Of a DNA stretch of 64,000 bases, positions 50,161-62,320 are shown piece after piece; positions within the stretch are counted from its first letter, which is position 1; every line of letters begins with the position of its first letter. The notes under the pieces were generated by a model that did no database searches, was not told the DNA's origin, and worked only from the letters and a program-made list of their open reading frames with translations. The stretch is from assembly GCA_035235625.1 (NCBI GenBank), contig CP141146.1, positions 17,230,501 to 17,294,500 of the forward strand. Direction: 5' to 3'. Source of the DNA: Saururus chinensis. Its lineage: Eukaryota > Streptophyta > Magnoliopsida > Piperales > Saururaceae. A program made the translations under genes and the position numbers.

Positions 50161-50754
50161 CGAAGAAGGTCCCTCGTCTACTTAGGTCGTGCACTGTCAC
50201 GATCGAACCCAGTTCGTCTGTTGTCGCAGGGTGACCGGAAAATGGCTGCAAAGTGAAGACGCATGGCGGGTTTGAGGTGTGTACTTTTTGAAATATTGTG
50301 TTGTTAGAGTCCGCATATAGGTTACGGAGATATTTCTTGATATTGAGTATATGTAATATGTAGTACATGATTGTGCAATGTTTAGTTAAAAGTAGGGGGC
50401 TTTGTGTTTGGTTTGATTTTCACTAACATAGGGATGCAGATCTGGGGTCTAGTGACTTGGCTGTGTAATGTTAGTTCGATGACATCTAATGATTTATAGT
50501 AATATAGGTTGTGCTGAAAAATATATGAGAGAAAAGGGATTCAATATCTGTTTTCTTTGTGTCTGGTTTTTTGCTATAATTTCCCATCAAATGGGCGGTC
50601 ATATTGTATCAATTGGGTTTGTAATGTATGGTTGTATTTTGATAGTTTATGATGAATTACGTTCTTTCGGGGTTATATAATAAACAAATTCAGGGTAAAA
50701 GTAATGGATTATGTATTTTGCTTGTATGTTTAGTTTAACTAATGATTTGATATG

Positions 50755-51950
50755 ATATCTAGCGAGGAGGAGACAATTGGACCAAGTTTATATGGGTTGA
50801 CCATAGTTAACTAATACATCCTAACTATTGACTGGTAGATGGTAGGAGGGTATTATTTGGTGAAGTACATTGCGTGGTCATTAGAGTTGAGCAAGATAGG
50901 TTGAAAAGGCAGGTTTTCATGATGTGATTAGATATCTAGCAAGGAGGGGACCATATGACCTAATTTTTATGGATAAAACAAAGTTAACTGATATAGCCTA
51001 GCTGTTGACTGGTAGATAGCAGGATGCTTAACTTTGGCCTAACATATTTTTAGGTAATTAGATTCGAGGAAGATAGGTTTAGAAGGTAGGTTTAAATTGT
51101 GTGATCTGATATCTAGTGAGGAGGAGACCACATGACCTATAATATATGGTTAAAATAAAGTTAACTGATCAAATGAACTGTTGACTAGTAGATGGTAGGA
51201 GGCTTTTTATTTTTTGAAGTACATTGTGTGGTCATTAGATTTGCACAAGATAGGTTTACAATGTATGTTTGAATGATGTGATCTGATGTCTAGCGAGGAG
51301 TATACCATATGACCTAGTAGATGGACGAAAACAAAGTTAACTAATACATCCTGACTATTGACTCGTAGATGGTAGGAGGCTTAAATTTTTTGAAGTACAT
51401 TGGTTGGTCATTAGATTTGTGCAAGTTATGTTTACATATGGGTGGATAAATAAGAGTGTTAGTAAGTAAAAATGTCAACTTTATCTTGTGTGTTTGGTGC
51501 TTAGTTTGTATGCTTGTAATATATTTTAATAGATGGAAAGTAAGTAAATGAATATATATGTTTTGTTGTTAGGCTAAGTAAGAAGAATATATGTAATGAG
51601 TTTTACTCGTGAGTATGGTGTGATCTAATATCTAGTGAGGAGGAGACCATATAACCTAGTTTATATGGTTAAAACAAAGTTAACAGATACATCCTAACTG
51701 TTGACTGGTAGATGGTAGGAAGCTTTTATTTTTTGAAGTACATTAGGTGGTCATTAGATTTACGCAATTTAGGTTTACAACGTAGGTTTCAATGATGTGA
51801 TCTGATATTTAGTGAGGACGATACCGTATGACCTAGTTTATATGGTTAGAAGAAAGTTAACTGATTTCGACTAAATGTTGACTGGTAGATGGTAGATGGC
51901 TTATATTTATCAAATTACATTTTGGCTCATTAATTTTATTATTGATTTCA
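50755..51950 (+). repeat. 178-bp tandem repeat array, six units
   Basis: Units open with variants of gatatctagtgaggaggaga at about 50,755, 50,931, 51,109, 51,287, 51,626 and 51,805. Each also has gacctagtttatatggtta, ttgactggtagatggtagga and ttgaagtacattg. The spacing is 176-179 bp except between units four and five, where about 160 bp of unrelated text is added. Divergence between units is about 10-20 percent by eye. The array lies upstream of the transposase gene. Confidence 0.85.
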
Positions 51951-52117
51951 AGGACGTCATATTGCGTGCAACTTGTTGGAAATATTCAGTGGTTTCTTCA
52001 CTTCACCACAATACACTTATATCTCCACCTCCCCAAGGCATGCGAGGGGCAGTGGAGGAGAAGCCAGAGCAGAGAACAAGTCTGTGGAGGGCAACGTTGA
52101 GGTGCCGGATAGCTTCA

Positions 52118-52418
52118 CAGTGTTTAGAGTGATTATGCTAGATAAAAAGATGGGATGGATTTTGAGAGCAAACATTATGCACATAACAAAATTTCTTCAT
52201 TAGACATTGGTGGTGGCAGGTGGAAGTATAAAACAATCATTACTATCGACTTAGACGATGAAGATGTTAAATCTGAGGTGGCAAGCATAGATTAATAATG
52301 ATTGTTTTATACTTCCTCTTGCCACCACTACATCGTAATGATTAAACTTTGTAATGTGCATGATTGATTGCTCTCCAAATCAATTACATTCTCTAATCCA
52401 AAATAATCACTCTGTATA
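52118..52418. repeat. Long imperfect palindrome (MITE or hairpin RNA-like)
   Basis: The inner arms 52,210-52,245 and 52,293-52,328 pair over 36 bp with three mismatches around a 47-bp loop. The pairing continues outward with more gaps: gagagcaaacattatgcacat near 52,163 faces atgtgcatgattgattgctctc near 52,356, and agagtgattatg near 52,127 faces ataatcactct near 52,404. The whole is about 300 bp. It may be a foldback MITE; the inner stem also has the size range of a small-RNA precursor. Confidence 0.75.
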
Positions 52419-52499
52419 ATTAACAAAAGAAAATGCCATATCATATTGCCAAATGCCGCACATGATAGAGTTAATAATATTTTGTATCTTCAGCATGTA

Positions 52500-52695
52500 T
52501 GGGCATGGTGGTTAATTTATATGGGATTTGTTGTAATGGTTAGAAAATGGCGTCATATATAGTTTTGTTGATAATGTACATGAGATTGTTTGTCATGGTT
52601 AGAACTGCCTTTGTATACAGTTTTCTTGATAATGTACATGGGATTGGTGGAAATAGAAGTTACAGTTTTTAATGCATTCATATACAGTTTTGTGG
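52500..52695 (+). repeat. Short degenerate tandem repeat
   Basis: Three partial units share catatatagttttgttgataa, atgtacatgrgattg and tcatggttagaa-type text. The function is unknown; it may be subterminal DNA of the MULE. Confidence 0.6.
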
Positions 52696-53173
52696 TTATT
52701 ATAATCTTGAAGATATATATCATTTAAAAAATAAAAAAATTACAATCAATGGCTACGGCTTCCCATTGACGTCGTTGAAAACACAAATAGAGTTAAATAA
52801 AGTCAATATCAATGGTTATGATTCACCATGGGAAATAGATATTTAGATGGAATGAAGCCTTCGATGTAAATGCTTCATTGACGGTCAATATACCATTGGT
52901 GAAAGTAACCTACATCACGAGGGAGGAGTATCCGTCGTCGATAACTCTTGCCACGGAAAAATCCGATGATATAAATGTTGAATAGACCGTCAGAATGTCG
53001 TAATGTAAATAGTGACTACCCAGCTTAGGTGTCACCAATCATGATACTAGGACTCTCCATTGTTTTCTACACTATGCTAAGAACAGGGACGATGATCTTC
53101 CATTGATAATAACCAAAGTGCGAAATGTACCTGTGTTCCATAAATGTGACCCGAATTTGATGTATCCGATCAG

Positions 53174-55617
53174 ATGATTAAGCAGTCAATTATGTTGAAT
53201 GATGCCGAAGTCCCTAGTAGTCATGCTGATGAAGTTCACCCGAAGGTGGAAGTGAAGGAAGTAGGAGTGATGGATGCAAAAGAAAGCAATGAGCAATTGT
53301 CAAGTGTTGTAGCAGATGGGGACATTTTGTACAAGAGTACAATGGATTTGAGTGATGACGCAGAAGTAGATGACTTACTACGTGAGGCCATGGAGTTGGA
53401 TGCAAAGAAAGCCCCTCCTATTTACTTATATTTGCAATCTGATTCGGATGAAGAACTAGTAGAGGTCCCCATTGCAAGGAGTTGAAGTTAATGATGTTAA
53501 CATATAAAAAATGGAGGAGATTGTTGCCAAGTCAAATGAGGGTAATGATGAAGAACATGTGCCCAACACACTGAATAACATTGATGAAGACGTTGTCGTT
53601 TATGATGGATAGAAAGAGCATCATGAGGAAGACATTACATGGGATAAATTTGAATTACATGATTATGATGAGGATGTCTACATTATAGGAGGAGATGATG
53701 ACATTTGGTATGGAAGTACAAATGTGACTGTTGTAAGTACGGAATGTGGAAGAGGACCGCATCCGAACTTAACTAAAGTGACGAACATTGAAATGGATGA
53801 AAGAAAATGGTAAGAAAAACTGAAATCGCCATTATATTCTGTGTGTTTGCTAATTTATCAATATGTTGTAACTTTATAGTGGTGTTAAATGCATGGATGA
53901 TGAAGTTCCAACAAGAGCAAATGCCACTATGTCACTCATAAATGACGGAGATGATGGTGGGCGAAGGAAAGCACCTTCATCAAGTAGCATTTTTGGAAAA
54001 AATTCAACACCAAAACATATTCCAAGGTCATATCATATCTTACGATGTCAGTTAACTGATTATACCTAACTTATAACTGTTTGTCTCAATCTAATACCGA
54101 TATAAATATAACCCTTGAACAGATTAGATGTGGGGGTGTGTGTGAATGAAGAGCACAACATGGCTGAGTAGGTTGATTTGTATGACTATGGCAAGGATCC
54201 GAAAGTAGTTCTACTTGGCCAAGAGTTTAGGGATAAGGAATCTTTGAAGCTACATGTACACAAGTATGCTATGCACAACAACTTTGAGTTCAAGGTAAAA
54301 TATTCAAATAAATCTCGATTCACAGTTGTGTGCAATGTGTCTGAATGTCAATGGAAGTTTTACATGCTGCAATAACCAATGGGTGTAGTATCTTTAAAGT
54401 GAAGCCTATGAACAATGTTTAAACATGTGGGAAACTAATCTTTGGAGGAGTCCACAAACAAGCAAAAGCGGGTATTATTGCTGACTCAGAGTTGAAACGA
54501 CTTAGGCAACATGTTGCTTATACTCCAAAGGATATTCAAGTTGATGTCGATTTGGAATATAGAGTGAAGATGAATTATTCGAAGGCATATAAGTCGAAGG
54601 TTGCGGCGTTTAACAAGTTAAGAGGATCATATGAGTCATCATATGCCGAGTTGGCTGCCTACTTATATGAGTTGGAGAAGGCAAATTCGGGCACCTCAAA
54701 TGCTCTCCAGTACGACTCAGTAGATATGACCTTCGAGTGATTCTTTATTTCCTTTGGAGCAGCCATGGAGAACTTCAAGATGTACATGTGAAGGGTTATA
54801 TGTATAGATGTCACATTCTTGAAAGGAAGGTACAATGGGACTTTGTTCGTGATATCTACTTTGGATAGTGAGAACTATATATACCCAATTGTTTGTGCTA
54901 TCGGAGAATGAGAGAATAATGATGCATGGGGCTGGGTACTTGCACATTTGGAAACCCGCCTTGGTTATTTGGAGGGCCTAGTGATACTTTCTGATTGGCA
55001 TAAATCAATCACATCACAAGTAGCTCAAATGTTTCCATATGCCGCACATGGATATTGTGCATTTCACATATCTCAAAACATGTTTTCACATTTGAAAGAT
55101 AGAGGTTGGAACAGTAACTTCTTCAGGGGGACAAAAGTTTTTAGGCTTGAGATATATATGGAAGAAATGGCTATCATAGAGGAAAAAAACCCCGAGGCCT
55201 ACAAATGGTTAACAGAAATTGATAAGACACGGTGGGTTAGTGCTTACTTTCCATTGCCCAGGTATAACATTGTCACATCCAACCCATGCAAAGTCTTCAA
55301 TGGAATGATTAGGGAGCAGCGAGATTTCCTCATTGTCATGAAAATTGAGGCCATCCGTTTGAATGCTCAATAGATGTGGTACAAGAGTGGATTGGAGGTA
55401 TAAAATTGGAAGGGCTACTTAACTAAATGTGCCGAAATCAAGATTCAGAAGTGTAATGAAGCCGCTAAAGGTATGATGTGTTATCCCATAAGTGGCCATG
55501 AGGTGTTAACTAGGTCCGAAAGAGGGGATAATCAGGTTGACCTTATCACAAAGACTTCTACATGTGGAAAGTTTCGAAAAATGGAGTTGCCTTGTAAACA
55601 TGCGTTCGCAGCCTGTG
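53174..55617 (+). pseudogene. Mutator-like (MULE) transposase gene, decayed
   Basis: An acidic N-terminal region (53,174-53,813; Asp/Glu-rich, with stops at 53,504 and 53,608) is followed by a probable intron (gtaagaaaa to actttatag, 53,814-53,878) and another before 54,122. Then come the Mutator DNA-binding region (LGQEFRDKESLKLHVHKYA, with C-x-W), a frameshift near 54,372, the MULE catalytic domain (IDVTFLKGRYNGTLFVISTL, VILSDWHKSITSQVAQMFPY, AAHGYCAFHISQN) and the start of the SWIM finger (CGKFRKMELPCKHAFAAC, 55,564-55,617). Further in-frame stops lie near 54,369, 54,738, 54,789, 54,909, 55,371 and 55,401. Such enzymes cut and paste elements with long inverted ends. This copy is dead and is cut off inside its zinc finger by LTR DNA. 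Confidence 0.85.
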
Positions 55618-56465
55618 GCCAGAGAAGACTAAACAACATAAATTAAATTCAAAAGATAAACACTTAATAAAACAAGAATATGATGCAATCCCAAAACATA
55701 CACGGAAATTAACTAGAATTATCTATATAAACTTTCAAAGACAACCAATGTAAGTATTTATGTCTTAAAAGAGGATAAAAGCCCCTACCTTGCTTCCCGC
55801 GCAAGAAAATAAACGATACGCCAGATACCCCAAAATTAGATGTCGGGTTTCTAGGCTGTAGAGATCTCAAAATAGAAAAATAACCCCGTCACAATGTCCA
55901 GTACGATCGATTTAGGTAGAAACACCTCTTAAACGACTCAAATAGTACTTAAAACGAGGAAGAAACGAATAAAAGAAGTTTTAGAATGTTTTAAATTAGA
56001 AAACAGATGACTATTTATAAGAGAAGAGGAATGACGTGCATCTCACATGTGTCTGACATGCATCACGCATCAAACATGGCATGTCCGATGGACATCAGAT
56101 TTCTGACATGCGCCTCTAATGTGTTAGATTTCTGGCACTGCCACGTGCTGTTTTATTTATAAATACATATTTTTGTTTTTGAAACTTAAAAATTCGATAC
56201 CTTTTTGTCCCGAAGTCAGAATTGCACGTTCTTAGTACCGATGGACTCTTATCGATGAGACCTTTGAAACTATACCCCACATGGGTAGGTTATCTTGTAC
56301 TTTTAAAGTGTGTCCCTCCCATATGATACGTTTTATGAGGTCATAACTTTCGCTTCCGACCTCCGTTTCGTGTGTTCTTACGTTTGTTACGCTCGTTTCA
56401 CCGAGCTCTAATCAACACGCTTCACTTTTACCATAAAAAAATTATTTAAAAACTACGATGTTACA
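55618..56465 (-). mobile_element. LTR fragment inserted in the MULE gene
   Basis: On the minus strand it starts tgtaacatcgtag (56,465). The following 150 bp resemble the solo LTR start at 33,702, including the agctcggtgaaacgagcgtaac-type stretch near 56,390. The other end is not a clean LTR terminus, so only one side of the LTR is kept, about 0.85 kb. It interrupts the transposase at its SWIM finger. Confidence 0.65.
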
Positions 56466-56890
56466 AAAAATAGTGGATTGTTTACAATATATGAGAATTG
56501 CCAATATTCTCACTACGATAAGTGACCAAGGTTTGAAGCTTACTTCGATGGAGACAGGACCAATGAGCCATGTCCTGATACATCTGCATTGTTTGGTCCC
56601 AATGTATTGCACAACAAGTGGCTAGTAAAAGCAACAACAATAACTTCATTGTATATATGGTGAAGCAGTGGCAAACAACATATATCAAATTGTTTGGGTT
56701 TCATGTCCACCTATATGGTAAGAGCAACAACTACAACCTCAGCCCTTGCTTTGTCCCAATCTATTTTCAAGAAATTAATTTTTTGACAAGGTAAAAGGGG
56801 GAGAATACTCCCTTCAATTAAAATGAGAGAAAGAAAAGGTTAAGAATACAAGCTGATAAAATTATAGATGCTATCTTTCAACTATGAAAG
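56466..56890 (+). other. Possible coding remnant after the LTR fragment
   Basis: The plus strand reads SGLFTIYENCQYSHYDK, a stop, then PRFEAYFDGDRTNEPCPDTS and ALFGPNVLHNKWL (56,470-56,630). This looks protein-like, but I cannot link it to the MULE C-terminus or to any family. The rest is AT-rich spacer. Confidence 0.3.
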
Positions 56891-57590
56891 AGAACTCAAA
56901 TTTTTTTAAAAAAATATGATAATTAGCATCTACATATACTCTAACTTGGCTTTCACACTTCAAAAAAAAATATTTCTCTTATGAGTTAATTCATTTATGA
57001 AAATGCCATTATTTCTCTCTCTCCAAATGAAGTAAAGTACTCAGCTCAAGAAATATTTCATATGCAAACCCAAGCCTGGAACAAATGACTGAAAAATTGG
57101 ATATGTTTGAGCGCCTGTTGAGCTTGTTTACGAGAAATATCCACTATAAAGAATATGAAAATATTACTCATTGACAATTTAGAGTAACTACAAGAGAATA
57201 AAATATGATGAGTCAATTCATGTTCAGACTTGGATAGAATACATCGATGGAGTGAGCAATTCCCCAAGCTTAGATCTAGTCTAAAATGAGTAATCAACCA
57301 TGCAACATCAGCCAACTCATGATTGAATGACTTGGAATATGATGTTCGAACCAAACAAGGGATGTCCAATTCAGATTTGGAAGGTGTTTAGAAAGCACCT
57401 TGTATGCTGATTTGGTTGAGAAGTTCCCCAAAGAACTAGGCTTCTATTTTACTTCAACCTTTTCTCAATAAATTATTCGGTGTGCTATAAAGAGAAAATT
57501 ACACTAAAGGCCATTACTTGTTGGACACATGCAATAATTTGTAGGGCCATATAAAAAAAATGTGTGTCCAATAGGTATTGGTAGGACGGC
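56890..57590 (-). mobile_element. LINE 3'-end fragment (zf-RVT), copy 1
   Basis: The minus strand carries CILSKSEHELTHHILFSCSY within 57,058-57,369. It matches the zinc-binding zf-RVT region found after the reverse transcriptase in plant L1-type LINEs, where the pattern is C-x-x-C-x-x-x-x-E-(S/T)-x-x-H-x-(F/L)-x-x-C. One cysteine is a serine here. The whole 700 bp recurs at 61,640-62,310 at roughly 80-85 percent identity by eye. The frame is interrupted and the RT domain is missing. Confidence 0.6.
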
Positions 57591-58380
57591 AGGGGTAGCT
57601 TGGACTGTGGCAACGAAGCCGGGAGGTGGGTAGAGCCATGGTGGAGGGTTGGGCCGTAGCAGGGTGGAGGAGATAAAAAATAGGGGAGAGGGGGAAGCCG
57701 AGGCTACTAGTCGGTGGGGGAAGCTGGGTTGGCGGCGGAGGCTGATCCGTGGCTACAGGCCAGGCCGGAGAAGGGGAACAACATGGGAGAGAATGGGAGG
57801 GGGCGTTGACAGGTTGTAGACCGGCGTGAATAGGCGGCAAAGGACAGTGGAGAAGTTTTAACGATGATGGTAGGAGTTGGGGGGTAGAAGGAGGGATAGG
57901 GGGGTTTAAGTATGGTAGGGAGAAAATTTTCCCTGCCACATGTGAAAAGAAAATGCAAGCAAATTTCACCCGCGTTATTTTTTTGTGACGCTTTCAAATC
58001 ATTCCAAAAATAGTTTTTAGTCATGTTTAGAAATAAATGTCACTAAAAAAAACTACAAAGAGAGAGAAGAGGGAGAGAGAGAGAAAGCAAAGAGTAAAGA
58101 GAGAGAGGAGAGAGCATAGAGGGAGTAGAGATCAGAGGGAGAGAAACAGGGAGAGAGACAAGAGAGAGAAAAGGGGGAGCGAGAGGAGAGATAAGAGAGA
58201 CAAAAAAAGAGGAGAGAGGAGAGAGAGAAGATAGAGAGAGGAGAGAGATAGAGGGAGAGAAACAGGGAGACAGACAAGAGAGAGAAAAGGGGGAGCGAGA
58301 GGAGAGATAAGAGAGACAAAAAAAGAGGAGAGAGGAGAGAGAGAAGATAGAGAGAGGAGAGAGATAGATGAGAGAGAGAT
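57591..58380. repeat. CACTA internal module 1: GC-rich block plus AG tract
   Basis: A G-rich block (57,590-57,930) similar to segment B is followed by gtgacgctttcaaa and tagaaataaatgtcacta (57,985-58,050) and then an AG tract. The same order recurs at 58,900-59,445. Within the AG tract a unit of about 116 bp is repeated (gagcgagaggagagataaga at 58,177 and 58,293). Confidence 0.65.
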
Positions 58381-58384
58381 AAGA

Positions 58385-58690
58385 ACACATCTACTCCTAT
58401 TTTTAAAGTCCGTCAATTCTAAATCTAACTCGAGCACAATAACCTCAAATCAGATTCTAAGACTCATTACATACAGAAGGTTTTTTGACATAATTTTAAC
58501 AAAGAAATTAGCAAATAAACTAGACATAAGACTTGTATGTTTTTACATATCTAAATAGAGCTATTAAAATGGGTTAAAGGAAGTATTTTTTTTTTACAGA
58601 TTAAATTTTATAGAAAAATCATGAAAATGGTTTAGGAATGTATTCACTTATCATAGAAAATAAACGCAGAAAAAAACCCTATAGCCATAA
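58385..58690 (-). repeat. Segment A, inverted relative to 8,975-9,300
   Basis: Reverse-complementing this stretch gives the text of 8,975-9,300 with scattered changes. In the 9-kb copy segment A directly precedes segment B. Here the order relative to B is swapped, which shows a rearrangement. Confidence 0.65.
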
Positions 58691-58740
58691 CTAAAATGAA
58701 GAATGACAAGATCTTACTAAATTTTGAACTATGAATTAGA

Positions 58741-59445
58741 TTGCATAGAGTAAAAACAGACATGGGAGAGGGGGTAGGGGGGTTCCGCTGGGCCAGCTGG
58801 TTAGAGGGGGAGCCGATGTGGCTGCAAAGGAACCAGGACAGTGATGGAGCCAAGCGGGGCAGGAGCAAGGGCAATGAAAAACAGGGGAGAGGGTGGAAGG
58901 GAGTAGCTAGGATGGCGGGGGTAGCCGGGACTACGACAACGAAGTTAGGAGGTGGGAAGAGCCATGGTGGTGGGTTGGGCCATAGTAGGGTGGAGCAGAG
59001 GGAATTTCACCCACATTTATTTTTTTTGCGACGCTTTCAAAGCGTGGCAAAGTTTTTAGTTATGTTTAGAAATAAATGTCACTATAAATAAAACCAGAGA
59101 GAAAGGAGGGAGAGAAAGCAGAGAGTAAGGAGAGAGGAGAGAGAAGATAGAAGAGAGAGAGAAAAGAAAGAGGCAAGAGAGAGGACAAAGAGAGTGTGAA
59201 GAGAGAGGAGAGAGAAAAGAAAGAGGCAAGAGAGAGGATAGAGAGAGAGTGAAGAGAGGATAGAGAAGATAGAAGAGAGAGAAAAGAAAGAGGCAAGAGA
59301 GAGGAGAGAGTGAAGAGAGAGGAGAGAGACAAAAAAGAGAAGAGGGAGAAGATAGAAAGAGAAGAGAGAGTGGAAAGAGAGGGTGAGCGGGCTAGAGTGA
59401 AGAGAGATAGAAAGAGAGGAGAGAGAGAGAAGAGAGGGATTAAAA
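58741..59445. repeat. CACTA internal module 2: segment B plus AG tract
   Basis: Positions 58,741-58,995 match the reverse complement of 9,530-9,300. They are followed by gcgacgctttcaaagcgt (59,028-59,045), tagaaataaatgtcacta and an AG tract to 59,445. The module resembles the one at 57,591-58,380, about 1 kb away. The open frame at 58,741-59,091 has no recognisable domain. Confidence 0.65.
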
Positions 59446-60776
59446 AATAAATTTAGCCTATTTGCGACTCTCATTTAGGAGCATCACAAATAGTATAACA
59501 GTTGCGATGCTTGTTTTCGCAGCTATTATCTCTTCTCTCCTCTCCTCACTCTCTCCTCTCCTCTCCTCTCCTCTCCTCACTCTATCTATACACTCTCTCT
59601 GCTCTCTTCTTTCCTCACTCTCTCTCTTTTATTATAAATTATATTTTAAAATTAATAAAAAAATATATTAATGATGCAATTTCACCAGTGCTAATATATT
59701 TTATTTTAAATTTTTTATTTTTAAAATAAAATCATAAAATAAAAAAATCCCAAAAAATATAAATTAATTTCTCCCCCTCTCTCTACTCTCTCCTCTCTCT
59801 TCTCTCACACTCTTCTCTCTACCCTCCCTCTCCTCTCTCTCCTCTCTCTAGCTCCTCTTCTCTCTCTCCTCTCTCTTCATCTCTATTCTCTCTCTCTCTT
59901 CTGCTTCTCCTCTCTGTCTCTCCTCACTCTCTACCCTCTCTCTCTTCTCTCTCTCCTTCTCACTCTCTCTTTCTATCTCTCACACACTTGCGCTCGTAAA
60001 CGTGAGCCCCAGCTCTTAGGAGGGCGGACACAAAGGAAGGGAAATTTACTTATTATTTTACTTTTTTTATTATATATTTAAATAATAAATAATAAATATA
60101 TTATATTATATTTGAGAAGTCTATTTTAAGTTTTTTTAATATTTATTTATTATATATACAAATGTAAATATTAAATAAGATATATTATATTCGAGAAATT
60201 TATTTTAAATTTTTTTAATATTTATTTATTATATACGTATTTATTATAAAATTAATTAATAAAGTTATTAGCGACGATATTCAAAGTGTCGCTATTAGTT
60301 GTATTATTAGTGCCGCTTTTAACAAAGCATCGCTAATAAGCTTAATTTTTTTAAAAAAATTATTTTATTTGCGATACTTTCTTAAAAGAGGCGAAATAAT
60401 ATAACTATTAGTGACGCTTTTACTAAAGCGTCACTATTATTAATACTATTTACAATTTACGATGATTTTTTAAAATTGTCACTAATAGTTCTAAATTTTG
60501 TATTGTTTATTTTAAATTTACAACTATTAGTAAAACTTTTTGTTAAGCGTTGCTAATAGCGCAACTATTAGCGTTGCTTTTAAAAAAGTGTCGTTAATAA
60601 TTATATTTGTTTCTTTTTTATTTAAAACATATAACTTTTAGTAATGCTTTTATAAAGCGTGACCAATAGTTACTTTTTTGCGACGCTGTTCTAAGTATCG
60701 CAAGTAGTAGTTTTTAGCGATGCTTTTCATTTCTTCGCTAATAAAAGCATCACTAATAGTACATTTTGTTGTAGTG
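59446..60776 (+). mobile_element. CACTA right-end region ending at 60,776
   Basis: After CT-rich tracts (59,530-59,630 and 59,770-59,990) comes an array of gcgacgctt/aagcgtcgc motifs (60,270-60,750), which ends in acattttgttgtagtg at 60,776. Reverse-complemented this is CACTACAACAAAATGT, a proper CACTA terminus. The matching left end was not found with confidence. The next three bases are ctt. No transposase is seen. Confidence 0.7.
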
Positions 60777-61569
60777 CTTCTCTCTCTACTTCTCTCTCTC
60801 TTAGCACTCACTTTTTCTCTCTCTGATTCCGGCACCATCCCCCTTCCTCTCCTGCCCTTCTCTGGCTCCCCGTCCGTCGCTTGGCTCCGCCACTGCCCCT
60901 ATTCCACTGTCGGCCATCCCACTACCCTTACTGCGGGCCACCCCCCACCATCACGATCTCCTCGACCTTGACCTCCATCCCCTCCCAACTGCCAGAAAAT
61001 GAGGAGACAAGGTGGTGGTGGGTAATTTTTTTTTGAAATTTTTTAGTTTTAGCAATGTTTAAACAAACTTTGCAAATGAAGCATCACTAATAATTTTTAA
61101 AAAAAAATTCTATATTAGCTACTATTAGTGTAGCGACGCTTGTTTAAAGTTTGGGTTTTTTATTTTATTAGCGACATCTTTTTCTAAAACATCGCTAAAA
61201 TACTTTTGGCAACAGGTAAAAAACTTCGTTAATAATGTTTTTATATTTTTTTAATATATGTTAATGTATTAGCAATGCTTTAAAAATTGTCCATAATAAT
61301 ATATTATTAGCGACGCTTATCACAAAGCATCGCTAATCACTAATAATGTATTATTAGCGATGATTTTAAAGAGTAGCAAAAAAACTAATATTAGTGACAA
61401 AACAAGAGTGTCGCTAATATTAATATTATTAGAGATGCTTTTATATATGCGTGCTAATGAGCAGTTGCAATGGGATTGTAATCGATGATTTTAGCGACAC
61501 TTTTTACGCGTCACTAATGGTCATTAGCGACGTTTTTCAGCGTCGCAAATAGTCTTTTTTCTTGTAGTG
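60777..61569 (+). mobile_element. CACTA right-end module, copy 3, intact terminus
   Basis: A GC-rich lead (60,830-61,000) is followed by subterminal gcgac/gtcgc motifs and ends agtcttttttcttgtagtg at 61,569, reverse complement CACTACAAGAAAAAAGACT, a common plant CACTA end. The order of its last 550 bp is shared with 3,600-4,183 and 9,600-10,092. Its left part is interrupted by the other CACTA ending at 60,776. Confidence 0.75.
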
Positions 61570-62320
61570 CGAATACAAACTAATAAAACTACATATGCGA
61601 CCTTTTAGCTAAGAAATAGAAAACAACAATTTTAGAAAGATGATAATTAGCAAATACGTAGACTCTAACTTGGCTTTCACACTTCAAATAAAACTTTCAC
61701 TTATGAGTGAATTTATTTATGAAAATGTGGCTATTTCCCTCCCCAAATAAATTAAACTGTGCAGTTCAAGAAATATTTCATAAGCAAACCCAAGTTTGGA
61801 ATGGAGTGACGTAAAAACTGGATGTGCTAGAGGGCCTATGGAGCTTGATTACAAGAAATATCCGCTCAAAAGAATCTAAAAATATTACTCATCAACCATT
61901 TAGAGTAACTGCAAGAGAAGAATATATGATGAGCCGAATCAAGTTCAGACTTGCACAAAATATATCTATTGACATGATGAATTCCCCGAGCTTGGATCTT
62001 GTCTAAAGTGAGTAACAGAGTATGCAACATTAGCCAATTGATGAATGAATGATGTGGAATATTATATTTGAACCAAATAAGGGATGTCCAATTCAGATTT
62101 GGAAGATGTTTAGAAAGCACCTTGTACACTGATTTTGTTGAGAATTCCCTGAAGAACTAGGCTTTCATTTAACTTCATCCTTTTTCTCAAGAAATTATTA
62201 GGTATGCTATAAGAAGGAGAAAAATGTGCACATGACCATTACTTGTTGGACACATGTAGTAATTTGTGGGGCCATATCAAAAACAACACACGCGTGTCCA
62301 ACAGGTATTGTTGTTGAACA
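61570..62320 (-). mobile_element. LINE 3'-end fragment (zf-RVT), copy 2
   Basis: The minus-strand frame 61,866-62,129 reads WTSLIWFKYNIPHHSFINWL and CKSELDSAHHIFFSCSYS, the conserved W...P-H-H-S-F-W block and zf-RVT region of plant LINEs. It matches copy 1 at 56,890-57,590 through the shared end gtgtccaa(c/t)aggtattg. No RT core or poly-A tail is visible. Confidence 0.65.

Noticed and set aside
50755-51950. Repeat array as CRISPR
   Set aside because: The units are 178 bp, contiguous and diverged, in a plant nuclear context; there are no short repeats with unique spacers.
55575-56470. Complete solo LTR from 55,575 with aaaaa duplication
   Set aside because: The would-be left end tggagttgcc is transposase coding sequence (MELPCKHA), so the LTR cannot start there.
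58037-58437. Overlapping Arg/Glu- and Ser/Leu-rich frames on both strands
   Set aside because: Low-complexity AG tract within a CACTA element, not coding.
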